64,000 bases of DNA. Origin: Nitrososphaeraceae archaeon. GTDB lineage: Archaea > Thermoproteota > Nitrososphaeria > Nitrososphaerales > Nitrososphaeraceae. The stretch spans positions 310,001 to 374,000 of the forward strand of contig JALDRC010000003.1 in assembly GCA_031316115.1 (NCBI GenBank). The letters are read 5' to 3'. The translations under genes and the position numbers were made by a program. The notes beneath the pieces were generated by a model. It searched no databases and was not told the DNA's origin. It saw only the letters and a program-made list of their open reading frames with translations. Position 1 is the stretch's first letter, and the number at the start of each line of letters is the position of its first letter. Below, one piece after another: positions 8,583 through 18,292 of the stretch.

Positions 8583-8909
8583 ATGTCAATATGTGATTTT
8601 GTATTTGCTTGCTCTATTGATGATTCCCCTGCCTATTTTACATATGATAATTTCGATAATATGATCATTATTAAATCAAAAAGTAGTTGCATGCATGGAT
8701 TGGATGATTTTAGTCAAATAGAACCTTATATGGGAACTTTAGTATCTCATGAATCAATTCATGTAGTAATAAAAAAATACCAAGGGTCATCAGTTTCAGA
8801 AAAACTAGATGATTTAGAATTAATAGTCAAAAGAGGAGAACAGGCTTTTCAGATAACAATAAACAATTTTGCATTTGCCACTGATACCTCAGGATTAGTA
8901 CTAGTCTAA
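8583..8909 (+). CDS. small HExxH-containing protein, putative zincin
   Basis: 108 residues from ATG 8583. An earlier TTG at 8568 is possible, but a TATA-like AATTTATAAAA at 8542-8552 sits about 30-40 bases before this ATG, which fits a leaderless start. The middle contains LVSHESIHVVI, an HExxH pattern seen in zinc metalloproteins, followed by acidic residues (KLDDLE) that could supply a third ligand. Catalytic activity is inference; the protein is very short for a protease and has no signal peptide. It lies between metH and the convergent trpA with 11 bases to the trpA stop. Function unknown. Confidence 0.6.
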   Translation: MSICDFVFACSIDDSPAYFTYDNFDNMIIIKSKSSCMHGLDDFSQIEPYMGTLVSHESIHVVIKKYQGSSVSEKLDDLELIVKRGEQAFQITINNFAFATDTSGLVLV

Positions 8910-8920
8910 TACTTTTTGGT

Positions 8921-9760
8921 TTATGATCTCTTCTTATTTTCCCGACAAGCAAGTTTCAAATCTAATATGTAATTGCTCAATAATGCCAGTGAAGTTTTTT
9001 TAGTTTTAGTTTCTTGGATTTTTCTTATTATAGCACTTCCTACAATAACTGCATCTGCTCCTGCGTCGATCATGTTCTTCACGTGTTCTGGTTGACTTAT
9101 TCCAAAACCCGCAGCGATAGGAATTTTACCTTTTGTTAACTTTCTAACTTTTCTTATAAAGGCAAATGTATATTTGTGAAATTTCTGCCTTTCTCCAGTG
9201 ATACCGAAGACAGAAACGGCATATAGAAAACCACTACAATGTTCAATAATCATTTTAAGCCTTAACTCACTAGTGTTGGGAGAGACCAAGAAGATAGTGG
9301 ACATTTCATTTTTCTTGGCTGCATTGACGTATTCTAATGATTCTTCAATCGAAACATCTGGTAATATAAAACCATCAATCCCTTTTTTCTTTGCATCTCT
9401 TGAGAAATTGTCATATCCTCTCCTGAATAAAATATTAGAATATGTCATTATAAGCAATGGTATTTCAGGATGTTTTACTCTAATTCTTTCGGATAATTCT
9501 AAACATTGTTGAGGTGTGATACCAAGGGTTAAAGAGCTATGTAATGCTTCCTGTATGGTTTTTCCGTCTGCAATGGGATCTGAAAAAGGAATTCCTATTT
9601 CTATCATGTCTGCACCAGACTCAATTAATGTATCAATAATCTTTTCTGATGTTTTTATGTCTGGATAACCTGCTACAACATAACATATTAGAGCTTTTTC
9701 TCTTTTATTTTTTAATTCTCTGAATTTTTTATCAATTCTATTTAAATTGTTAGGTTTCAT
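8921..9760 (-). CDS. trpA: tryptophan synthase alpha chain
   Basis: 279 residues, a normal length. It cleaves indole-3-glycerol phosphate to indole and glyceraldehyde 3-phosphate and passes indole to TrpB. The catalytic acids are present: Glu54 in DMIEIGIPFSDP and Asp65 in PIADG, with the same spacing as E49/D60 in the Salmonella enzyme. The phosphate-binding loops (FGIT, AGFGIS, GADAVIVGSAI) follow in order. It is the last gene of a trpC-trpB-trpA group read leftward, starting 11 bases after the trpB stop, so the two are co-transcribed. The C-terminus (about 20 residues after ALLSNY) is basic and variable. Confidence 0.97.
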   Translation of the reverse strand: MKPNNLNRIDKKFRELKNKREKALICYVVAGYPDIKTSEKIIDTLIESGADMIEIGIPFSDPIADGKTIQEALHSSLTLGITPQQCLELSERIRVKHPEIPLLIMTYSNILFRRGYDNFSRDAKKKGIDGFILPDVSIEESLEYVNAAKKNEMSTIFLVSPNTSELRLKMIIEHCSGFLYAVSVFGITGERQKFHKYTFAFIRKVRKLTKGKIPIAAGFGISQPEHVKNMIDAGADAVIVGSAIIRKIQETKTKKTSLALLSNYILDLKLACRENKKRS

Positions 9761-9771
9761 ATGAACAACAC

Positions 9772-10959
9772 TTATTTTACAATATGTCTTTGAACTATTT
9801 CTACGTCCTTATCTCCTCTACCAGATAAAGTAATAACGATATTATCTTTCGGGTTCATTTTTTTTGCTAATTTCATCCCATAACTAACAGCATGAGCAGA
9901 TTCTAATGCAGGAATTATTCCTTCGTATTTAGAAAGGATCTTGAATGCTTTTATTGCTTCTTCATCATTACATGGTTTGTAAATTACTCTCTTTTTCTCC
10001 TTCAAAAAAGAGTGTTCAGGCCCCACGCCTGGATAGTCTAATCCCGCTGATATACTATGTGTCTCCATTATTTGTCCTACTTTGTCTTGCATTAGATAAG
10101 TTAGCATACCATGAAGTATACCTATTGATCCTGTTACTAAAGTTGCAGAATGTTTTCCAGATCTGATTCCTGAACCTCCAGCCTCTATACCATACAATGA
10201 TACCTCATTATCTTCAATAAAAGGATAGAATGAACCAATAGCATTACTACCTCCACCTACACATGCGACAATTGCTGTAGGTAATCCATTAAATTTTTCA
10301 ATGCTCTGTTGCTTTATTTCTCGTCCTATTACACTTTGAAAATCTCTAACAATCATTGGATAGGGATGGGGTCCTACCACGGAGCCAATTACATAATATG
10401 TCTTTTTTACGTTAGCAATCCAATCTCGTAATGCTTCATTAATTGCATCTTTCAATGTTTGTGAACCTGATGTTACTGTATGGACTTTTGCTCCTAACAA
10501 TCTCATTCTAAAAACATTAAGTTTCTGTCTTTCCACATCTTTTGATCCCATATAGATCTCACAATTTAGTCCAAAAACGGATGATGCTAAGGCGGTACCT
10601 ACCCCGTGTTGTCCAGCACCTGTTTCTGCTATTATTCTCTTTTTGCCCATCCTTTTTGCCAGTAAACATTGTCCAATAGTGTTATTTGTCTTATGAGCAC
10701 CACCATGTAACAGGTCCTCTCTTTTGAGGTGAATCTTTGCTCCTCCTACATATTTAGTTAAATTATGCGCAAAGTATAATGGAGTAGGTCTACCTGCATA
10801 ATCTCTCAAATAACCCGATAATTCCTGTTTAAAATCAGGATCTTTACTATATATTGTATATGACTTTTCCAACTCTTCTATAGCAGGAATTAAAGTTTCT
10901 GGAATAAATCTTCCTCCAAATTTTCCAAATTTGCCTTTTTCAGGAAAATTATATATCAT
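9772..10959 (-). CDS. trpB: tryptophan synthase beta chain (TrpB1 type)
   Basis: 395 residues, the usual length. It is the PLP-dependent enzyme that condenses indole with serine. The PLP lysine is Lys90 in [11 protein letters not shown]; the glycine-rich cofactor phosphate loop is [16 protein letters not shown] and the alpha-interacting N-terminus ([14 protein letters not shown]) are present. These features mark the TrpB1 form that partners TrpA rather than the stand-alone TrpB2. It is the middle gene of the trp group, 81 bases after trpC and 11 bases before trpA. No sign of damage. Confidence 0.97.
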   Translation of the reverse strand: MIYNFPEKGKFGKFGGRFIPETLIPAIEELEKSYTIYSKDPDFKQELSGYLRDYAGRPTPLYFAHNLTKYVGGAKIHLKREDLLHGGAHKTNNTIGQCLLAKRMGKKRIIAETGAGQHGVGTALASSVFGLNCEIYMGSKDVERQKLNVFRMRLLGAKVHTVTSGSQTLKDAINEALRDWIANVKKTYYVIGSVVGPHPYPMIVRDFQSVIGREIKQQSIEKFNGLPTAIVACVGGGSNAIGSFYPFIEDNEVSLYGIEAGGSGIRSGKHSATLVTGSIGILHGMLTYLMQDKVGQIMETHSISAGLDYPGVGPEHSFLKEKKRVIYKPCNDEEAIKAFKILSKYEGIIPALESAHAVSYGMKLAKKMNPKDNIVITLSGRGDKDVEIVQRHIVK

Positions 10960-11040
10960 TTAGCTACACTTTTAATAAATTTACAGTAAAATATGAATTA
11001 ATATATTGAAATGAGCATGAATCGAGCGGATAGAAAAAAC

Positions 11041-11877
11041 TCAATTTAGACTATTAACTAGTTCTTTTACTTTCAATTCAATATTTTTATTGTTTTCCAT
11101 TATACTAGTACCTATTAAAAAGGCATCTGCTCCTGCATTTTTTAGATGCCTGATTTGTTCTATTTTTTCTATACCACTTTCACTTACTATCAATTTTCTA
11201 CCCTTATCGTTTTTGGCCAGTAACTTCTCTGTAATTTTTAAATCAATTTTTAGGGTATCTAGATTACGATTATTAATTCCTACTAGATCCTTCTTTTCAC
11301 TCTTAAAATCCAATATTTCTTTAAACTCATCTTCTGAATGGACTTCATATAAAATGTTCAATCCCTTATTGTGTGAATACTCTGAAAATTTTTCTATACT
11401 TCCTTCTGCTAAATCTTTATCAAAAATAGTCTTTATTAACAATATATAATCAGCGCCTATTTTTTTGGCACAATCTATTTGATTTTCGCTTACAATAATA
11501 TCTTTCATCAACATTGGGATGGATACATTCTCTCTAATGGTTACAAAATTATCTATAGATCCATTGAAAAGATATTTTTGCGTTAATACTGAAATTCCTA
11601 CCGCCCCCCCTTTTACCATTTGTTTAGTTGTGTCTATTAAATCCATTTTCTCATTACTGACTATCTGTCCTTTTGAAGGTGATGCCAATTTCACCTCTGT
11701 TATAATAGGAATTTTTCTTATTCTATTCATAGCATATATATCATTTGTTAAATCCAATGTGTCATGAGATCTATCAAAATTCAAATCGTACAATCCTTCA
11801 TCTATCGATCTAAAAGAGTTTTCAGCTAATTTTCTCAAGATATTTCTTTCATTATTTATCTTAAAAAAATGACTCAT
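11041..11877 (-). CDS. trpC: indole-3-glycerol phosphate synthase
   Basis: 278 residues forming a (beta/alpha)8 barrel that closes CdRP to indole-3-glycerol phosphate, the substrate for TrpA. Recognisable parts are EVKLASPSKG (Glu61, Lys63, Lys69), LMKDIIV with the catalytic-site Lys, VGINNRNLDT, VSESGI and the final phosphate loop GADAFLIGTSI. It is the first gene of the leftward trp group. A TATA-like TTAATATAAAG (reverse strand, about 11890-11900) lies 20-30 bases before the ATG, suggesting a leaderless transcript. The genes for the earlier steps (trpE, G, D, F) are not in the window. Confidence 0.96.
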   Translation of the reverse strand: MSHFFKINNERNILRKLAENSFRSIDEGLYDLNFDRSHDTLDLTNDIYAMNRIRKIPIITEVKLASPSKGQIVSNEKMDLIDTTKQMVKGGAVGISVLTQKYLFNGSIDNFVTIRENVSIPMLMKDIIVSENQIDCAKKIGADYILLIKTIFDKDLAEGSIEKFSEYSHNKGLNILYEVHSEDEFKEILDFKSEKKDLVGINNRNLDTLKIDLKITEKLLAKNDKGRKLIVSESGIEKIEQIRHLKNAGADAFLIGTSIMENNKNIELKVKELVNSLN

Positions 11878-11889
11878 TCTTTTATATCC

Positions 11890-11902
11890 ACTTTATATTA
11901 AT
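11890..11902 (-). promoter_or_regulatory. TATA box of the trpCBA transcript
   Basis: The reverse strand reads TTAATATAAAG 20-30 bases before the trpC ATG. The 134-base gap to egtB on the other strand is a divergent promoter region. Confidence 0.45.
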
Positions 11903-12011
11903 CACTTGATTGATGTTATATTCATTGTGAAAATTAATTAATTACAACTAAATTTTTTTTAGATGGAATCAAAAAGCAAAACTTAATTATTTTTTAGGTA
12001 TATTCATTATT

Positions 12012-13346
12012 ATGACGAAGGTAGTAAATAAAAACATATCAATACTTCTTTCTGAATTTATCGAAGTCAGAAAGTTAACTGAAAATCTATTTAAATCTTT
12101 AAATGCAGAAGATGCCGTCATTCAATCTGATCCGTTTGGAAGTCCTCCGAATTGGCATATTTCACATGTTACCTGGTTCTTTCACCAAATACTAAGAAAA
12201 TATGGGAAAGACATATCTATTGATAAAATAAATCTTAACTATCTAAATTCATATTACCAGAAATTTGAAAAAATTTTACCAAAAAATGAACGTGGAAAAT
12301 TTCCACGACCTACCATCTCAGAAAGTCTCCTATATAGAGAAACCGTTGATAAGAACATACTTACATTTTTGGAAGAAATAGACGACCTAAATCCAATGTT
12401 ATCAGAGATAATTTATGACATCCAATTGGGCAATCAACATGAAATGCAACATCAAGAATTAATGGTTTATGATTTTCAAAATTATTTTGAAAGATTTCCA
12501 GATCCCTATGATAACTATAAACCTTTTAAAATACATGGATCTAGTGAGTTTGTCTCAAAAGGAAATATCGAAGAAATGATATCGATTCCTGGTGGGATTT
12601 ATAATCTAGGATTTTCTGGAGATGCATTTTCATATGATAATGAATTACCAGAACACAAAGTATATTTATATCCCTATAAAATAGACGCTACTCCAGTTTC
12701 AAATGGAGATTTCATGAAATTTATTGATGATGGAGGTTATAAAAATTATAAATTTTGGTTGTCAGACGGCTGGGATTTAGTCCAAGAGTTTAAATGGGAA
12801 GCACCTCTATATTGGTCTAAAAGAGACGGGATCTGGATAAAAAAAGATTTTTTTGGTTTAAATCCTATACAACTTGAAGAGCCCGTCATCAACGTAAGCT
12901 ACTATGAAGCAGATGCATACGCAAAATGGGCGCGGAAAAGATTGCCAACAGAAGCAGAGTGGGAGAAAGCGGCTAGTTGGAATGAAGACTCGAACAGAAA
13001 ATCATTGTATCCTTGGGGAGATTATCCTCCAACATCAGAAAATTCAAATCTACTTGACTCCTTTCTGTGGAAACCATCAATCTGTGGTTCTTATGAAAAT
13101 GGAAGGAGTTTTTATGGATGTTATCAAATGATCGGTGATGTATGGGAATGGACATGTTCTGAATATTCGCTGTATCCAGGTTTTAAATCAAAGTTTTCAG
13201 AATATACTGATAAATGGGCTATTAATCAGAAGGTTTTAAGAGGTGGATCTTTTGCAACGCCAAAAAATCAAATTAGAAATAGTTATAGGAATTATTTTAA
13301 ACCTCATGAAAGAATATTGTTTGCCGGATTTCGATGTGTAAAATAA
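12012..13346 (+). CDS. egtB: hercynine oxygenase EgtB (ergothioneine biosynthesis)
   Basis: 444 residues. An N-terminal DinB-like four-helix domain is followed by an FGE-sulfatase/C-type-lectin-like domain. The non-haem iron triad fits His52 (WHISHV), His143 and His147 (HEMQHQE), with the same HxxxH arrangement as characterised EgtB. The C-terminal domain shows GGIYNLGFSG, RLPTEAEWEKAA, YPWGD, GDVWEWTCSEY and LRGGSF. EgtB joins hercynine to cysteine or gamma-glutamyl-cysteine with O2 to form the sulfoxide. Its partner egtD lies convergently with an 8-base gap. No egtA, egtC or C-S lyase gene lies nearby. OvoA is less likely because there is no fused methyltransferase and an egtD is adjacent. 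Confidence 0.9.
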   Translation: MTKVVNKNISILLSEFIEVRKLTENLFKSLNAEDAVIQSDPFGSPPNWHISHVTWFFHQILRKYGKDISIDKINLNYLNSYYQKFEKILPKNERGKFPRPTISESLLYRETVDKNILTFLEEIDDLNPMLSEIIYDIQLGNQHEMQHQELMVYDFQNYFERFPDPYDNYKPFKIHGSSEFVSKGNIEEMISIPGGIYNLGFSGDAFSYDNELPEHKVYLYPYKIDATPVSNGDFMKFIDDGGYKNYKFWLSDGWDLVQEFKWEAPLYWSKRDGIWIKKDFFGLNPIQLEEPVINVSYYEADAYAKWARKRLPTEAEWEKAASWNEDSNRKSLYPWGDYPPTSENSNLLDSFLWKPSICGSYENGRSFYGCYQMIGDVWEWTCSEYSLYPGFKSKFSEYTDKWAINQKVLRGGSFATPKNQIRNSYRNYFKPHERILFAGFRCVK

Positions 13347-13354
13347 TAGCGTTT

Positions 13355-14356
13355 CTAACTTGGAGATAATAAAGATAAACTAAACCAATTATTGTCATCG
13401 ACAAAATGTTTTTGGATTGAAAAGTTACTATTCTTAGCTAAATAGTCGATATCTTCTAGTTTATATTTGTATGAATTTTCTGTGTGAATAGTTTCATCTT
13501 TTTGAAAATTAAATGTTTGATTGATTTTTCTTATATGGATACTTTGTTTAACTAGAGATACTAAATGCATTTCGATTCTCTTCTTGTCTTCATTAAAGAA
13601 AGCAAGATGTTTAAATAAATCTAAATTGAATTCTCCTCCTAAATCTCTATTGATTCTATTAAGCACATTCAAATTGAATCTAGATGTTATTCCTTCGCTG
13701 TCATTATAAGCTGATTCCAAAATTTCTTTTTTCTTTACTAGATCAAATCCTATTAATAAAAAATCATTATGATTTAATCCTGTTCGAATAGTTTTTAAAA
13801 AAAATATGGCATCATTGGGTTCTAAGTTTCCCAGGCTTGAACCGAAAAATAAAATTAATTTACTATCTTGTTTATAATTATTCAAATTAATGTATTCCTT
13901 AGCCCTTCTTATTCCGTCAAAATAATCTGATGCTATAGGATAAATGGTTATTTGTGGTAAATCATTATATAGTTTTTTTGTACTATTAAATAACATCTCT
14001 TGAGATACATCAATCGGAAAATATTGCAGTTTATTATCTTGCCTATCAAGGAAATACTTTAGAATAATTTTAGTTTTTTTTGAACTCCCGCTACCCAGTT
14101 CAATAATGGACACATTTTTGTCAACAAAATAGTTCATAAGCTCACTGATATTTTTTAAAATAATCTTATATTCAATCCTTGTTACGTAATATTCAGGTTG
14201 AAGACAAATCTGTTCAAAAAGTTCTGAACCTTTCTTATCATAAAAATACTTTGGATTAATAAATTTTTTCTCTCTTTGAAATCCAAATATTAGATCTCTA
14301 CCAAACTCATTCAGATTTTTCTGACAAATATCATGTTCAGCCAAATAATAAACCAA
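13355..14356 (-). CDS. egtD: L-histidine N-alpha-methyltransferase EgtD
   Basis: 333 residues of the Methyltransf_33 (DUF2260) family, close to the usual 320-330. It trimethylates histidine to hercynine using AdoMet. The family start (FINPKYFYDKKGSELFEQIC, then PEYYVTRIE) is intact. The AdoMet loop is ELGSGS at residues 86-91, followed by FPIDVS, LILFFGSSLGNLEP and GFDLVKK; the C-terminal part (RIEMHLVS, ETIHTENSYKY) forms the histidine pocket. It converges on egtB, so the two are not one transcript although they act consecutively. The pair implies that this organism makes ergothioneine, a thiol antioxidant. Confidence 0.93.
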   Translation of the reverse strand: MVYYLAEHDICQKNLNEFGRDLIFGFQREKKFINPKYFYDKKGSELFEQICLQPEYYVTRIEYKIILKNISELMNYFVDKNVSIIELGSGSSKKTKIILKYFLDRQDNKLQYFPIDVSQEMLFNSTKKLYNDLPQITIYPIASDYFDGIRRAKEYINLNNYKQDSKLILFFGSSLGNLEPNDAIFFLKTIRTGLNHNDFLLIGFDLVKKKEILESAYNDSEGITSRFNLNVLNRINRDLGGEFNLDLFKHLAFFNEDKKRIEMHLVSLVKQSIHIRKINQTFNFQKDETIHTENSYKYKLEDIDYLAKNSNFSIQKHFVDDNNWFSLSLLSPS

Positions 14357-14959
14357 ATAGATCTTATAATTATTAAATTCTTTGAAAATAATAATAATCT
14401 ATTTCTTTTCTTTTTAGTTTATATTAAAATTTGTATTGAATATCAATATCCCTTGTAAAAACCAGGGATTATACCTTACCATCTTCAGTATGAAAGGAAT
14501 TTTGACTGAATTATTATCGAGTAGAGATACTACTACATTTCAAAAAAAAAAGTGTATGTAGATTGTGAATCCCAATTTAATTGCTGGTACATAATATTAC
14601 ATTGGTTCTGTACTTCCCGTCTATTATTTATCTTAAAATATATAACCATGTGAATTAATTGACTACCTAACTTAGATTGCTTTTCTAATTGTATCTAGGG
14701 TATCAGCGAGTTACTGCATAATAGGTAATTGTTAGAAAAAAGACAGATGAAATGAAAGAAATATACTTTAAACTAGTAATATATTCATTCTAAGGATAGA
14801 TATCAACCAAAACTAAGCGGATATCGATCTAAATATAGATTTATTGGTACTGAAAACTTTATTGTTAGTAATCATGAGAATGCTATTACTTCTCAATCTA
14901 CTGAAATCTAGTCAGTGATATAATTTAATAATAGTATTTTTTCTTCAAACAAATAATTA
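14357..14959. other. gene-poor gap with a short coding remnant
   Basis: The egtD promoter side lies at the left. At about 14790-14910 on the plus strand a start-less frame reads YQPKLSGYRSKYRFIGTENF and on to STEI before a TAG. This looks like a fragment of a lost gene of unknown family. Confidence 0.3.
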
Positions 14960-15250
14960 TTCTACATATATAATAACATGTTATTCAATCGTATCTTTAG
15001 CCCAGTTTCTAGTTCTTTGATAATGTACCTCTTTGATAATAAAATGTTCTCCCAGCAAAAGTTTTAAACATGAAAAGAATGTTTATTCAATAATCAATCT
15101 CTGTCCAACGTCTTCCAGTTTCTTATTATCTGTTATATCTTATACTATGCATCAGAGATTACTATTCATTACTGCTCTGCATTTCTTGGTTCTATTACTA
15201 ACATTCTTTCTAATAGACATAACAAGCTCCAATATACAATGTTTCGAATA
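14960..15250 (-). pseudogene. possible DDE transposase C-terminal remnant
   Basis: Minus-strand pieces read MSIRKNVSNRTKKCRAVMN and, in a shifted frame, TFFSCLKLLLGEHFIIKEV. The second resembles the C-terminal FSSIKR-GEH segment of IS5/IS4-type transposases. Stops and frameshifts break it throughout. The family assignment is tentative. Confidence 0.3.
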
Positions 15251-15272
15251 AATTTAAACTAGTTGTACTACC

Positions 15273-15503
15273 CTATGATTTATCTGCATATGATTTTCTA
15301 AAGTTATTAAGTTTAGAAATGTCATTTATAATGAGTATAAACTTCTTGCTGGTATAAGATGTCCATTTTACTTTATCTAAATTAAAATATTTGTTTTGAT
15401 TAAGCAGTAAATTCAATATACAATCAGATAGACTGTGTGTTCTCATCCCATTTATCTGTAATGCAAGTACCTTTCTTTTATGTAGTAAGAAGACAAACAT
15501 CAA
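15273..15503 (-). CDS. hypothetical small protein, doubtful
   Basis: 76 residues without a recognised motif. From MRTHSLSDCILNLLLNQNKY onward it looks protein-like and ends basic (KLNNFRKSYADKS). The N-terminus (MMFVFLLHKRKV) is hydrophobic, and there is no convincing promoter. It lies between transposase debris and an IS630 copy, so it may be another remnant. Confidence 0.25.
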   Translation of the reverse strand: MMFVFLLHKRKVLALQINGMRTHSLSDCILNLLLNQNKYFNLDKVKWTSYTSKKFILIINDISKLNNFRKSYADKS

Positions 15504-15730
15504 TTATTAGGAGTATTGATTCATAGTTCATGGTGTCCGTGTGAGTATTTTTCTTTAATTAGTACACATTTTCTTGCCATGTCTTATCAATAGAGCAAAA
15601 TGTATTTCATTTATTCTTATGTTATTATGCAAATCCTGCTCTTACAATTCCTCATATACTTATCTATTTGAAATAGAAAATACGACTTTCAAAAAGGTCA
15701 GAAATTTTAGATAATTATGAACTGGTGTGC

Positions 15731-16885
15731 TAAGTCAAGTATCATAATTTAGGCCAACTACCAATATGTCTAAGATACTGTCTCACAGTACATAATAGAT
15801 AATCTTCTGTTTCATAGTTGTAATTGGCACATACGTCTTTCTTGAGATTTCTGTTTACTTTTGTTTCAACTGGATTTAGGTATGGTGAACGTGTTGGTAG
15901 AAATATTACAGTTAACCAACATGATTGGTTTTCCTTAAATCTTTTAGTTTTTTTACTATGATGAAATGATGCATTATCTATTACAAGTATGAATCTCTTG
16001 ATGTTTCTTTTTATTACATATCTTTTGATGCTTTTTAGATGGTTTATAAAATCAATACTATTTCTTGTTTTGCTTGTTGTAAATTTGATTCTGTTACAAG
16101 GATAAAGAAGTGTAATAAATGTATTAATCTTATTTTTAGTTCCTTTATGTTTTATTTTTTGTTGTTCTTCTCTTTTCATGTATGTTTTTGTAATGTATGG
16201 TCTTGTGTACAACCATGTTTCATCTTCAAATCCCAGTAGAATATTTTTTTAAAAGAGCAGATGACACTTTCTTGTATCCATCTATTTTCTTTTTCTTTTC
16301 CTCATAATCTGTACCTTTTTCCAGTTCAAGTTTTGGTCTTTTACATACAATACCTAAATCATTAATTATTCTCCATGTCTGCATTGGACTAACATTCATT
16401 TCTAATGAAGATGAAAGATATGCAGCTAAAAGTCTGATACTTCAAGTATTCTTTTGATAACCAAATGTTTTTGGAGACTTGTTTAATACTATATCTTTTA
16501 CCATCTCTTTATTTTTGTCTGTAGAGATTACTGGTTTTCTTCCTGCATTCACTCTTTTGCTTCTTATACCATCTAATCTATATTTTCTATAATTGTTAAT
16601 CCAATCATACACATTACGATAATTTACACCAACATTTCTGGCTATAGTTCTATATGGTATTCCTTCCATCTTTTGCTTTACTGCAGATGCTCTTCTGTAT
16701 TCTTCTTTGTCTTTAGTATTCTTCATAAATACAAGTAGATCCTTTTTCTGTGAATTTGATAATTTGAGAACATAATTTTTAGCCATAAGTTAATCTAAAC
16801 ATACTACTACTAAGCTAAAGCTCCTTCTATCAAATAATATGAATAATAATGATTCATGTTGATGAAATATGAGATACTTGACTTA
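15731..16885 (-). mobile_element. IS630-family insertion sequence, inactive copy
   Basis: The ends are the perfect 13-base inverted repeats TAAGTCAAGTATC (15731-15743) and its complement (16873-16885), each bounded by the TA dinucleotide that IS630/Tc1 elements target. The length of about 1.15 kb is normal. The single transposase frame inside (15742-16786) is broken. The same family left the remnant near 2.7-3.9 kb. Confidence 0.85.
15742..16786 (-). pseudogene. IS630 transposase with one stop and one frameshift
   Basis: From ATG 16786 the frame encodes a winged-helix/HTH DNA-binding half (YRTIARNVGVNYRNVYDW, ending KTFGYQKNT). It is stopped by TGA at 16442-16444, where a tryptophan codon would be expected. 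The same frame continues with SIRLLAAYLSSSLEMNVSP and KRPKLELEKGTDYEEKKKK, then needs a one-base shift in a run of seven A's near 16250 to enter the DDE half. That half keeps all three acids: GFEDETWLY, FILVIDNASFHHS and SPYLNPVETKVN. The element is recently disabled, since the catalytic residues and both ends survive. Confidence 0.88.
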
Positions 16886-17358
16886 ACAGTATTTTTGGTC
16901 ATCTTTACTAATATTTTAGGTTGCGATTTAATAAATCTAATATTCATATTGATATGATTATGTTCTATTATACTGAAATTCATATCATGCATACAAATTT
17001 ATTTTAAAGACTCTGAAAATAATGTGATGTCATGAGAATAATGATAAACACTAATTTTAAATCTATAAATAATTAAAAATCAGGATTATTAAAATTATCC
17101 AGGTGAATGTATGAAAATACTTGTAACTGACTATTATTAGAAATGATATTACTAATGTATTCTTTTTTAATATGATCTCATGATAGAGAAAAATGAGGTC
17201 GAAAAATACCCAATTAAAAAATAGGTGAAATAATCAAATGAATACGAAATGTATCCATGATGAACTTCTGGAAAAAGACCAAGTATAGCTTAAAAAAGGA
17301 ATGTTCTAGGATATACTAATAACAGTGTAACGTTAAAAGATATAGAGGTAATTAATTG
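16886..17358. other. non-coding gap
   Basis: The stretch between the IS630 end and the cyclase gene. It contains only very short frames (for example MNTKCIHDELLEKDQV at about 17238). A possible ribosome-binding sequence GAGGT lies at 17345-17349, about nine bases before the cyclase ATG. Confidence 0.4.
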
Positions 17359-18246
17359 ATGTTGATTGATACCGAATCTATTCTTGATTTCAAGTCCATC
17401 TTAGATAAAAGAAGGTATGAAGAACAGATGATAGACGGACAGTCTGGTTTTTATGATAATGTAGAACTGGTGTTTATCCCTGAAAATGTTTTTATTAATC
17501 TTTTTAATAACATTCGGCCCAGACACAAGATATCAAATATAGAAATTGATCTTATGATTCAGAACAGTCGGAAGAGAGTATTGAAAACTATTAAAGATGT
17601 ATATCCCAATAGCAAGGATTCTTATGCGCAAATCTTTTTATCTTATTTATCTCGTAAATTTCTTCTGGAGAATAAAAATCAAACTAGAGAGATGGTTATT
17701 TTGTACATCGATTTGGTGGGATCCACAGCATTGACCGCTATATTGAGTCCTGAAGAGCTTTCTATGATCATCAGGATTTTTTGCCAAGAGATTTCTATTT
17801 GTATATCAAGATATTTTGGTTACGTATTAAAATACGCTGGAGATGCAGTTATAGGTTATTTTCCGCAACAACAACAATTATCTAAAATGGATCTATATGA
17901 ACACACATTAAAATGTGCATTTTATATGCAGAAATTGTTGGATGAATCTATTAATGAAGTCCTTTTTTTAAATGGGTATCCTAAGTTAAAAAGTAGAATA
18001 GCTATAGATGTTGGTGAAAATCAAATAGTAGTTTTAGGATCAGAACCCGATCTATTAGGACATGTCATTAGCAGAGCAGCTAAGATAATGAGCAAAGCAC
18101 CACCAAATAATATTGTACTAGGAGATAATATTTTCAAAAACATAGGTGACATTAGTAAAGAAAAATTTCCGAATCAAGACAAATTCATATTGTTTGAAAC
18201 AGGAGAGATGTATTCTATTCATATATCAAATAAAAGGAAAGAGTAG
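17359..18246 (+). CDS. class III adenylate/guanylate cyclase-domain protein
   Basis: 295 residues from ATG 17359, with a possible ribosome-binding site GAGGT just upstream. The C-terminal two thirds is a cyclase homology domain. The first metal Asp is Asp118 in VILYIDLVGST and the second is Asp162 in KYAGDAVIGYF. The region SRIAIDVGE and the late helix GHVISRAAKIM (with the transition-state Arg) follow. It should make cAMP or cGMP from the NTP in the cytoplasm; the position usually occupied by Asn before SRAAK is His or Ile here, so activity is likely but not certain. The N-terminal about 105 residues are a family-specific region with no known sensor motif. The next gene, 46 bases downstream, is a GvpD/KaiC-like ATPase, suggesting a shared signalling role. 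Confidence 0.85.
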   Translation: MLIDTESILDFKSILDKRRYEEQMIDGQSGFYDNVELVFIPENVFINLFNNIRPRHKISNIEIDLMIQNSRKRVLKTIKDVYPNSKDSYAQIFLSYLSRKFLLENKNQTREMVILYIDLVGSTALTAILSPEELSMIIRIFCQEISICISRYFGYVLKYAGDAVIGYFPQQQQLSKMDLYEHTLKCAFYMQKLLDESINEVLFLNGYPKLKSRIAIDVGENQIVVLGSEPDLLGHVISRAAKIMSKAPPNNIVLGDNIFKNIGDISKEKFPNQDKFILFETGEMYSIHISNKRKE

Positions 18247-18292
18247 TTTCAATATATTAAAGTTTTATAACTTTCTGGATTAAGTTATTCAT

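Noticed and set aside
15033-15251. 72-codon plus-strand ORF
   Set aside because: Antisense to transposase-like remnants; Ser/Leu/Phe-rich shadow frame.
16442-16444. TGA read as Trp (genetic recoding)
   Set aside because: TGA replaces an expected Trp in the IS630 transposase and the K+ channel, but bona fide genes such as the one ending at 24740 stop at TGA, and other pseudogenes carry TAG or TAA. Simple nonsense mutation is more likely.
16810-16992. 60-codon minus-strand ORF MHDMNFSIIEH
   Set aside because: Overlaps the right end of the IS630 copy and has no recognisable motif.
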